Shown here one piece after another: positions 56,628 through 64,000 of a stretch of 64,000 nucleotides of DNA. The notes beneath the pieces were generated by a model that worked only from the letters and a program-made list of their open reading frames with translations, had not been told where the DNA came from and searched no databases. The translations under genes were made by a program, and so were the position numbers. Every line of letters starts with the position of its first letter. Positions within the stretch are counted from its first letter, which is position 1. Location: positions 248,001-312,000 of the forward strand of contig NZ_BQHJ01000009.1 of NCBI RefSeq assembly GCF_021603645.1, written 5' to 3'. This DNA is from Pseudomonas pseudonitroreducens. Its GTDB lineage: Bacteria; Pseudomonadota; Gammaproteobacteria; Pseudomonadales; Pseudomonadaceae.

Positions 56628-59600
56628 ATAGCGTCGAGTTCATCAGCGCAGGGGCCGGTAGCGGAAAGACCTATAAGCTCACCGCTACGTTGTCCGATGC
56701 GCTGGAGTCTGGAGCGGCTCGTCCAGATGCCATCCTTGCGACCACATTTACGATCAAGGCGGCCAAGGAGTTGCGTGAGCGGGCCCGTTCATGGCTGCTG
56801 GGAAAAGGGCGTATCGATCTAGCCACAGCCGTTGGCCAAGCCAAGATTGGCACCGTCAATAGCGTATGTGGTCGTTTGCTCCAGCGTTTCTGCTTCGAGC
56901 TGGGACTGTCGCCGGACCAGACGGTTCTGAGTGACGGGCAGGTAAAGCGCCTACTGGCGACGTCCTTGTCCGAGACGCTCGATCGCGAAGGGCAGGCGGA
57001 GCTTGTACGACTCACGGCCCGGTTAGGTATTGAGCATGACAAGTGGTCGCGGTTTATTGAGAGCATGGTCAAGGCGGCTCGCGACAACGACATTTCCCCG
57101 GAGCGGCTGCGACCGATGGGAGAAAAGAATTCAGACTTGATGCTGTCGAATTGGCCTGCGCCTTCGGCGCCGGCTACCGCAACCGAGATTCTGTCGTCGT
57201 CTCTGACCAAGGCTGTGATGGACGTATCGGCATTCATCCAGCAAACGCAGGCGAGTGGCGGCGCAGTTGCGCAGAATCTGCAAAAGGGACTGCTGGAACT
57301 GGAGCGCCTTGAACGGATTTTTCGTGATGGGCGCTGGGCCTGGCCTGACTGGATAGCGGCCGGCAATATCGACGCTGGGGCCAAGGTCAGAGATCTTCTT
57401 GTGCCTGTTGTCGAGGCAGCTCAGATGCATGAGTCCCATCCGGTCTTCCATTCGGACGTGCGCCGATATCTGGATCTGGTTTTTAATCTGGCCGCCGACG
57501 CCCTTGAAACCTACGCGGAAGCTAAACGCATGCTTGGCGCGGTCGACTTTGGTGACCAGGAGGCTCTACTGCTGAGGGCCGTGCGTGAGAATCCGGATGT
57601 ACGTGATGCCCTGGCCAGTGAACTCGATCTGGTCATGGTTGACGAGTTCCAGGACACGAGCCCGATGCAGTTGGCACTGTTTGTTGAGTTCGCAAAGCTG
57701 GCAAAGCGCTCAGTGTGGGTGGGCGATCCCAAGCAGGCTATCTACGGCTTTCGTGGAACCGATGCCCGGCTCATTGCCGGCGTGCTGGATGCTATCAAGG
57801 GATGGGGGGGCTCGATTGGTGAACCGCTGACGATATCGCGACGTTCGGTTCCGGGGCTGGTGTCGCTGTCGAACGCAGTCTTCGAGCAGGCCTTCCTGCC
57901 CGAGCTCTCGGCGGATGCCATAGTACTTCAGGCACACCGTGGCGAAATTCCTGACCAGCCTGTGCTGTTCAATTGGGAGTTCGAGAGCAGCAAAAATGAG
58001 ACGGATTACCTGGGAATGGGGCCGGCTGTTCGAGAGCTCATTGATTCGGGGCTCAAGGTGGAGGACAAGGCGGCCCGGCAAGTTCGCGACGTAGAGCCGG
58101 GAGACATCGCTGTCCTGTGCCGTACCAATGACCAGGTTGAATTAGCAGTGACCTCACTGATTCGTTGGGGTATCCCCTCTGCAAGTCCACGAGCCGGGTT
58201 GCTGGGTACGCCTGAGGCCATCCTTACGTTGGCGTGTCTGCGCCGATTACTGAATGCTGGCGACACTGTCGCTTCTGCTCTCGTGCTCACCCTGGTTGAC
58301 GGCATGCCCATTCAGGCGTGGCTGGCCGATCGTCTCGAGTTTCTTGCCGAAGATGACGCCCGTCCGCAACAGTGGAAGGCAATTGGGGACTCGGCGCATC
58401 CATTGCTCTCGCGTCTGGAAGCGTTGAGGCCGTGCGTTGAGGTGCTCACCCCAAGAGAGGCGTTAAGGCTTGTCGTGGCGGAATCTCATGCCGCTCGGGT
58501 CGCCAGCCAGTGGTCCGGTTCACCGCAGGAGGCAAGGTCACGAATTGCCAACCTTGAAGCCCTCCTGGATCTTGCTTCGACCTACGAGGACGAGTGTGTT
58601 TCAGCCAAGCGCCCGGCTACGGTGAGTGGCCTTTTGCAATGGTTTGACGCAATGGCCGCTTCGGAAGACGACAACCGTGCGACGACGGTCGACAATGCAG
58701 TCAGTGTCATGACGCACCATGGTGCCAAAGGGCTGGAGTGGCCTGTAGTCGTGTTGACCTCACTCGGAACTGAAGCTCGCAGCGCTTTGTGGGAAGTTCG
58801 CTCCAGAACCGAGGGTAAATTCGATCCTGAACGTCCGCTAGATAATCGTTTTGTGCACTTCTGGCCAAAAACATGGGGCAATCGCCGGCAGCCCCAGGCA
58901 GCCGTCAATGCTGAGGCTGGTACCATGGGGCAGGCAATGGCTGCTGATGCCCTGGCGGAGAACAAGCGCCTTCTCTACGTCAGCATGACGCGAGCGCGTG
59001 ACGCCAATGTGTTGGTGTCCTGCCGTCGCAGGTCTGGCCCCAATCTGGGCTGGGTCAACGAGGTTGGTGCTGGTGCGCTGCTGTTTGGTGACAGTGGGAC
59101 TCTTACGCTTGCGGATGGCCGAAAGATCGTGAGGGAGTCTCGAGCTTGGGCGGCTGCGGCCTGTGCGATTGATCCGCCGACTCAGGCAGCAGCGACGTGC
59201 AGTTGGTTTGTTGCTGACGCCGTGCTTGAGCCCAAGCCTCTCTGGTTTCGCCCGAGCAGCGCCGCTGGAGGCGCGTACGCTGCTGTCCAGTCGGAGTCTG
59301 TGGGAGCCCGTATCGCAATTAGCGCGAGTGTCGAGATGAGCCTCCTGGGGAGTGCGTTGCACCTGTGTATTGCACAAGCAGGTGTTACGGGCCGGGTGGC
59401 CGAGACAGCGGTTGAGCACATCCTCCAGACGTGGGGGGTGGCGCATGCTGTCAACAGGTCGGCAGTGGTTGAGCAGGTCCGGGCCTTCTACGAGTGGGTG
59501 CGCTCTCGATGGCCAAACGGCCGAGTCCGAGTAGAGGTCCCAATCGAGGCAAGCCGGCTGGATGGGACTCGATTGCGTGGCCGCATTGACCTGCTGGTCG

Positions 59601-59803
59601 ATACGCCCAGCGGGTGGATCCTGGTGGACCATAAGTCGAATCCCGGCAGTCAAGCTCGAGATGAAGTCCTGGTGCAAGATTACGGTCCGCAGCTCTCTGC
59701 ATACGCCGAAGCTGTCCAGGCCTGTACCGGCAAGATGGTTTTGGAGCAGTGGCTGTACTTCCCTGTTGCTGCTCGGCTTACGAGAGTGGTCGCGAAGGCC
59801 TAG
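56624..59803 (+). CDS. AddA-like UvrD helicase-nuclease subunit
   Basis: This 1059-residue protein has an N-terminal SF1 helicase with Walker A ISAGAGSGKTYKLTATL near residue 10, Walker B MVDEFQDTSPMQLALF near 350, GDPKQAIYGFRGTDARL near 380, and the late motifs MTHHGAKGLEWPVVVL and LLYVSMTRARDANVL. The C-terminus is a RecB-type nuclease: RGRIDLLVDTPSGWILVDHK followed by LSAYAEAV near residue 1000. It matches AddA/RecB layout and pairs with the AddB-like gene. It is probably a second, dedicated end-resection machine, separate from the cell's RecBCD. The gene overlap supports a complex. Confidence 0.88.
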   Translation: MNSVEFISAGAGSGKTYKLTATLSDALESGAARPDAILATTFTIKAAKELRERARSWLLGKGRIDLATAVGQAKIGTVNSVCGRLLQRFCFELGLSPDQTVLSDGQVKRLLATSLSETLDREGQAELVRLTARLGIEHDKWSRFIESMVKAARDNDISPERLRPMGEKNSDLMLSNWPAPSAPATATEILSSSLTKAVMDVSAFIQQTQASGGAVAQNLQKGLLELERLERIFRDGRWAWPDWIAAGNIDAGAKVRDLLVPVVEAAQMHESHPVFHSDVRRYLDLVFNLAADALETYAEAKRMLGAVDFGDQEALLLRAVRENPDVRDALASELDLVMVDEFQDTSPMQLALFVEFAKLAKRSVWVGDPKQAIYGFRGTDARLIAGVLDAIKGWGGSIGEPLTISRRSVPGLVSLSNAVFEQAFLPELSADAIVLQAHRGEIPDQPVLFNWEFESSKNETDYLGMGPAVRELIDSGLKVEDKAARQVRDVEPGDIAVLCRTNDQVELAVTSLIRWGIPSASPRAGLLGTPEAILTLACLRRLLNAGDTVASALVLTLVDGMPIQAWLADRLEFLAEDDARPQQWKAIGDSAHPLLSRLEALRPCVEVLTPREALRLVVAESHAARVASQWSGSPQEARSRIANLEALLDLASTYEDECVSAKRPATVSGLLQWFDAMAASEDDNRATTVDNAVSVMTHHGAKGLEWPVVVLTSLGTEARSALWEVRSRTEGKFDPERPLDNRFVHFWPKTWGNRRQPQAAVNAEAGTMGQAMAADALAENKRLLYVSMTRARDANVLVSCRRRSGPNLGWVNEVGAGALLFGDSGTLTLADGRKIVRESRAWAAAACAIDPPTQAAATCSWFVADAVLEPKPLWFRPSSAAGGAYAAVQSESVGARIAISASVEMSLLGSALHLCIAQAGVTGRVAETAVEHILQTWGVAHAVNRSAVVEQVRAFYEWVRSRWPNGRVRVEVPIEASRLDGTRLRGRIDLLVDTPSGWILVDHKSNPGSQARDEVLVQDYGPQLSAYAEAVQACTGKMVLEQWLYFPVAARLTRVVAKA

Positions 59804-59944
59804 CCACAAACTTGCTGCTGAGCAGGAGTGTCCTTCCCAGCAGCCGAATACGACGGTTGGACGTTATTTGGAGCAGTGGCAGGCCATGACTTTGCCAACG
59901 CTTTTTTGCACGTTGAGTGTCCTAAGTTTTGCTAGGGAACCTTT

Positions 59945-60154
59945 ATGAGAATCATACGGCTGAGGGAGGTCATCAGTGCGACAGGTCTTGCTCGGTCCAC
60001 AATTTACAAGCTCATGGGGGCCAATGAATTCCCGCAGTCTGTGCCGTTGGTAGGTCGTAGCGTTGGCTGGGTTGAAAGTGAAATCCAAGCGTGGATTCAA
60101 TCCAAGATTGTGCTGCGAGATCTTCGTGAGACTTCGATTACCTACCCCAGTTGA
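59945..60154 (+). CDS. AlpA-like transcriptional regulator, copy 2
   Basis: This 69-residue protein matches the first copy closely: IIRLREVISATGLARSTIYK, then NEFPQSVPLVGRSVGWVESE. Both have the AlpA helix-turn-helix and the same length. It precedes the 1111-residue SF2 helicase by 220 bases. The two AlpA genes head separate modules, implying duplication or parallel control. Confidence 0.85.
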   Translation: MRIIRLREVISATGLARSTIYKLMGANEFPQSVPLVGRSVGWVESEIQAWIQSKIVLRDLRETSITYPS

Positions 60155-60374
60155 CGTCAGTGACTCCGAATCTTTGTGGTGCGGAAGCAGTTAATACTCT
60201 CTCGCAGGAACTTTTCTTCACAGCAACATCGGAAGGTGATTTCAGCCTGGCCAAGGGAGCTGTATCTGTCTTTGCAGAAGTGCGAGAGCTGTTACAAGGG
60301 TTTTTGGGGGTGTTGCTGCCTACGTTGTAGTGACAGCGGAGCTGTGCCATTTAGGTTGATTACGGAGACTATTC

Positions 60375-63300
60375 ATGACTGTGCATGGCCCCCTCATTTC
60401 CACTCAGGAAGATCTCTTTCATGAGGAGGTATCGCTGTTGCTACCCGAGCGCTTTGCAATCAATTGCAAGGTGCTCAATAACCCAGTTCGACAGCTTGCA
60501 CGTCCAGAGGCACGAGAACTCTGCAGGCTGCGGCCATTTTCACTTCGCCAAATCGCGGGCTATGAAGCGACCTTACCATCTGGCGAAATTCTGAGAATTA
60601 TCAACACAAAGACCTCCGCTCAACTCAATGTGGATTTGGTTCTGTTGGTACCTGGGGCTTCAGATCCTGCAGAAATCTCTTTGGCGCTTGAGCGAGGCGA
60701 AGGTCGTTGGGTCGCCAACGACATGATCGACCTGAGTAGGCTCGATGCAGCAGCTCGAAACGCAAGACTCGAAGCAATTATGGCTTCGTGGGACGACGCC
60801 TTCCTGCTCCGTGAAAGCCGTCCAGCTAAGGATGGAAGGCCTGCTACGTCAGGGTTACGCCGCCCCCAAATTGGAGCGTTGCATGCTTCTCTCGCCCACC
60901 TCACTCGATCAGGTTCGCCTGCCACTATTGTCATGCCAACAGGTACCGGCAAGACGGAAACTATGCTCGCGCTGAATGCTCACCAGTGTTTCGAGCGATT
61001 GTTGGTTGTGGTGCCCAACGACGCGTTACGTGAGCAGGTCGCCGGAAAGTTTGAAACCTTTGGTGTGCTCAGACGGCAGGAGTGTCTCAGCTCAAAAGCT
61101 GAGTACCCAGTAGTAATGCGCCTTTCCCACATTCCCACTGCGGTGAATGAAGTGGATCTGATCTTCGGTAGCGCCAATGTGGTGGTGACTACCATGCAGA
61201 TTGCTGGTCGTGCTGACGCTGAGATCCAGGAGCGTATGGCTGATCACGCATCTGCTCTCTTCATCGACGAGGCTCATCACATTGGCGCTCCGACCTGGGC
61301 GCGATTCCGCAGCCTCTTCGTCGATCGTGAACTGCCATTACCAATTTTCCAGTTCACTGCCACTCCGTTTCGAGAGGATGGGCGACGAGTCGATGGCGAG
61401 TTCATCTATACCTACCCGCTCAAGAAAGCGCAGATAGAAGGCTACTTCAAGCCGATCCGCTTCGAGGCGGTATTTGGTCTGGATCAATCCGAGGCCGATG
61501 AAGCGATTGCCGAAAAGCTCGGTGAGATTCTGCAAGGCGATCTCAGCCTTGGTCTAAACCATCTGGCTATGGCGCGGTGCTCCACAATTGAGCGCGCTAA
61601 GGAACTTCATCAGCTATACAGCCGACGGTTCCCACAACACAATCCTGTCCTTGTTCACAGCAACCAGTCTGCGCGGGAACGACGTGCAAACCTTGCAGCG
61701 CTGCGTCGTTTCGACAGCCGGATCATTGTGTGTGTTGACATGCTGGGTGAGGGTTTCGACTTGCCGGAGCTCAAGATAGCCGGCTTGCATGACCCGCATA
61801 AAAGCATTGCTGTCACTATTCAGTTCGTGGGTCGGTTCACGCGACAGGACCCGAGGCTTGGTGATGCAACCGTAATCGCCAACACGGGCGTGGATGACGT
61901 CGACCGCTCGTTGGCGAAGCTCTATGCGGAGGATGCCGACTGGAATACGTTGGTTGAGGCGCTGAGTTCTGCGCGGATCGAACGGCAGGTGCGGCGTGCC
62001 GAAATGTTTCGTGGTTTCACGGGGGATCTTCGCGACATTCCCCTGCAGACGTTGGAGCCCAAGATGAATGCTGTTGTCTACAGGACGACCTGCGAAGCTT
62101 GGGATCCGCTGCGAGTAGAGGATCTCTGTTCACCTGGCGTGTACCGAGGCATGAAGCTCAATCAGCAGCGTCGAGTAGCCATATTCGTTACTCGTAATGA
62201 AGAGCAGGCGGGATGGACTACAGCTCAGCAAGCGACCAATGTCATCTGGGATCTGCACATGATGCATTGGGATGAGGACGCTGGACTCCTGTTCATTAGC
62301 AGCTCCTTGAAAGGTCCTCATGACAAGCTTGCCAAGGCTATCTCTGGCGACACCGCGCGCCGAATCGAGGGTGAAGAGGTGTTTCGGAGTCTTCATGGCT
62401 TTAAGCGGCTGATTCTGCGCAATCTGGGACTCACTCACCATCAGGGCCGCGGAGTGCGCTACTCCATGTACATGGGCGTTGATGTCGCTGACGGCCTCGA
62501 CACCGCTAAGCAGTCCAGAATCAAGAACAATGTCTTCGCCACGGGGTTCCTGGATGGTGTGCCGGCCATTCGTGGTTGCTCGGTGAAAGGTAAGTTCTGG
62601 TCGATTACTCCGGTCCGAGACCTGACCGATTGGGTTGATTGGTGTCAAGGAATCGGTCGGTTGGTGAACGATTCCGGAATCACCACTGATGAAGTGTTCA
62701 AGAGTGCGATGCGACCTCGTCTGATCAGCGAGAGGCCTGCCGTTCCTCCCGTCGCTATTCACTGGCCGGAGTCGCTTATGACGCAGATCGAGGAACGTAT
62801 AGAAATCAGCTTTGATGACCAGGTTGTCCCGTTCTCCGAATGTGATATCGAGCTTCTCAGTCATCAGAGGACGGGCCCACTGCGATTTGCCGTAACCAGC
62901 GATGCTCATGTTGCCGAGTTTGAAATTGAGTTCAACGATGGGGGCGCTCGCTATCCACAGCGGGCGGGGGCGGAGGCCACGATCAAGATTGGCAGTGTTG
63001 TGAAGACGTTATCTGAGTCGTTCGGAGAGGATGCGCCACAGATCGATTTCGGCGACGGATCGCTTCTGATCTACAGCCACCTTTACGCGCTACCTGAAGG
63101 CGTATCTGTTGAGCCGTACCCAACCGACAAGATTGTTGACTGGGATTGGTCCTCAACCAACATACGGGCTGAATCTCAAGGTGTCGAGAAGCGCTCCGAT
63201 TCTGTCCAGCGTAGAGTCATCGACTACTTGCTTTCCGATGGCAACGTATATGACCTGGTTTTCGATGATGATGGGAAAGGGGAAATCGCTGACGTGGTTA

Positions 63301-63710
63301 CGCTGCGTGTCACTGACAGCTTGGTGCAGGTCACCCTCTACCATTGCAAGTTTTCGAGCACTGATACACCAGGAGCCCGCCTTGCAGATCTCTACGAGGT
63401 CTGTGGGCAAGCACAGAAATCTGCTCGATGGCGTGATCGTCCTAATCGCATGTTCACTCACATGCTGAAGCGAGAGAAACGTCGCCTCGAAAAGGGACAG
63501 AGCTCTCGCTTCGAGCTGGGAACCGCTGCATCGCTCAAGAAGCTGAAGGCGAGCTGGCAGGACTATCGCTATGAGTTCGATGTTCGCATCGTACAGCCAG
63601 GGTTATCGCGCGCTGCAGTTAATGAAGAGGGGTTGCATCTGCTGGCTGGGGTTGAAACGTATTTGTTGGAAACCCGTGCGATGAAACTGCGGATCATTGG
63701 CAGTGCATGA
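60375..63710 (+). CDS. SF2 DEAD/DEAH helicase with C-terminal nuclease-like region
   Basis: This 1111-residue protein has a polar N-terminal region of about 180 residues, possibly a recognition module. An SF2 helicase core follows: Walker A IVMPTGTGKTETMLAL near 188, FIDEAHHIGAPTW near 296, FQFTATPFREDGRR near 325, GEGFDLPELKIAGLHDP near 460, and QFVGRFTRQDP. Its C-terminal part has DDDGKGEIADVVTLRVTDS and VTLYHCKFSSTDT near residue 990, a D...xHCK pattern seen in some restriction-endonuclease-like proteins. The ATG at 60375 has GGAG upstream. Its role could be a stand-alone nuclease-helicase against foreign DNA. Confidence 0.85.
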   Translation: MTVHGPLISTQEDLFHEEVSLLLPERFAINCKVLNNPVRQLARPEARELCRLRPFSLRQIAGYEATLPSGEILRIINTKTSAQLNVDLVLLVPGASDPAEISLALERGEGRWVANDMIDLSRLDAAARNARLEAIMASWDDAFLLRESRPAKDGRPATSGLRRPQIGALHASLAHLTRSGSPATIVMPTGTGKTETMLALNAHQCFERLLVVVPNDALREQVAGKFETFGVLRRQECLSSKAEYPVVMRLSHIPTAVNEVDLIFGSANVVVTTMQIAGRADAEIQERMADHASALFIDEAHHIGAPTWARFRSLFVDRELPLPIFQFTATPFREDGRRVDGEFIYTYPLKKAQIEGYFKPIRFEAVFGLDQSEADEAIAEKLGEILQGDLSLGLNHLAMARCSTIERAKELHQLYSRRFPQHNPVLVHSNQSARERRANLAALRRFDSRIIVCVDMLGEGFDLPELKIAGLHDPHKSIAVTIQFVGRFTRQDPRLGDATVIANTGVDDVDRSLAKLYAEDADWNTLVEALSSARIERQVRRAEMFRGFTGDLRDIPLQTLEPKMNAVVYRTTCEAWDPLRVEDLCSPGVYRGMKLNQQRRVAIFVTRNEEQAGWTTAQQATNVIWDLHMMHWDEDAGLLFISSSLKGPHDKLAKAISGDTARRIEGEEVFRSLHGFKRLILRNLGLTHHQGRGVRYSMYMGVDVADGLDTAKQSRIKNNVFATGFLDGVPAIRGCSVKGKFWSITPVRDLTDWVDWCQGIGRLVNDSGITTDEVFKSAMRPRLISERPAVPPVAIHWPESLMTQIEERIEISFDDQVVPFSECDIELLSHQRTGPLRFAVTSDAHVAEFEIEFNDGGARYPQRAGAEATIKIGSVVKTLSESFGEDAPQIDFGDGSLLIYSHLYALPEGVSVEPYPTDKIVDWDWSSTNIRAESQGVEKRSDSVQRRVIDYLLSDGNVYDLVFDDDGKGEIADVVTLRVTDSLVQVTLYHCKFSSTDTPGARLADLYEVCGQAQKSARWRDRPNRMFTHMLKREKRRLEKGQSSRFELGTAASLKKLKASWQDYRYEFDVRIVQPGLSRAAVNEEGLHLLAGVETYLLETRAMKLRIIGSA

Positions 63711-63747
63711 TCGGCCATGTCCTATCAGGGAATGTTGCGCTTGCGGG

Positions 63748-64000
63748 TTAGGGCTGAAGACTGATCTGCAGTGCCTCCAGTTCATCCATCGTCATATCAC
63801 CTTCTAGAAGTCCGCCGAGGTAGTCCAGCAGATCATCTTGGCGGGGTTGGCCGAACGCTAGCCGGTAGACAGTTAGGCTGCGCTTTAGCCACTCGAGGCG
63901 CTGGGTTTCTCGGCTGAAGGGAAGGATCGGTACGCGTCGCTCCACCTTCACCGGCCCCTCGCATAGCCAATAAGGAGCGAGGTCAGTGTCGGAGTCAGTG
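63748..64000 (-). CDS. Partial gene at the right edge
   Basis: The minus-strand frame is open from the window edge to a stop at 63748, leaving 83 C-terminal residues. They include RRVPILPFSRETQRLEWLKR and the acidic LLDYLGGLLEGDMTMDELEA. Soluble; family not recognised. It converges with the SF2 helicase, 37 bases from its stop. Confidence 0.6.
   Translation of the reverse strand, partial: TDSDTDLAPYWLCEGPVKVERRVPILPFSRETQRLEWLKRSLTVYRLAFGQPRQDDLLDYLGGLLEGDMTMDELEALQISLQP

Noticed and set aside
31917-63710. BREX, DISARM, Dnd or Zorya system
   Set aside because: No PglZ, BrxC/BrxL, DrmB (DUF1998), DndCDE or Zor membrane genes are seen among the island proteins.

Overview
The window is a Pseudomonas chromosome segment, probably from the P. 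nitroreducens / P. citronellolis / P. aeruginosa part of the genus. The evidence is GC-rich core genes, a MvaT/MvaU silencer, Pseudomonas-type palindromic repeats, and the order thrS-infC-rpmI-rplT-pheS-pheT-ihfA-merR-tRNA-Pro. The gene order around gcl also matches my recollection of PA1494-PA1506 in P. aeruginosa PAO1.

Region 1 (1-15,200) is core metabolism and transport, nearly all on the minus strand. It holds a partial mucoidy-inhibitor (MuiA) gene, a voltage-gated K+ channel with a zinc-ribbon tail, sstT, a DapF paralogue with both catalytic cysteines replaced by serine, and a urea transporter. It then holds a complete glyoxylate-to-glycerate module: gcl makes tartronate semialdehyde, hyi interconverts it with hydroxypyruvate, glxR reduces it, ttuD acts on hydroxypyruvate/glycerate, and pyk takes phosphoenolpyruvate to pyruvate. 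A divergent GlcG/HbpS-like gene and a RutR-like TetR regulator flank the module. Several intergenic spacers carry palindromic repeats.

Region 2 (15,200-22,800) holds moaA, a periplasmic binding protein, a small tyrosine phosphatase, an unknown protein, a formate/nitrite-type channel, a polyamine-catabolism FAD oxidase, tRNA-Val(GAC), two small Pseudomonas proteins and mvaU. Region 3 (22,800-31,335) is the translation operon with an alpha/beta hydrolase before it and tRNA-Pro(GGG) after it.

Region 4 (31,336-64,000, continuing past the window) is a lower-GC genomic island entered right after tRNA-Pro. It is almost wholly nucleic-acid enzymes. Module A is a divergent sacsin-like ATPase with a DUF3883 end. 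Module B is an overlapping operon of a UvrD helicase with a Cas4/AddB-like Fe-S nuclease, a type III-like methyltransferase and a type III-like helicase-nuclease. Module C is a convergent, AT-rich methyltransferase-Mrr fusion. Module D starts with an AlpA-like regulator, then a 1709-residue exonuclease-RecQ-UvrD triple fusion, a 54-residue protein, two unknown proteins and an AddB/AddA-like nuclease-helicase pair. Module E is a second AlpA-like regulator followed by an SF2 helicase with a C-terminal nuclease-like motif. The most likely overall role is defence against phages and plasmids. Module D matches no named system that I know and is the best candidate for an undescribed one.
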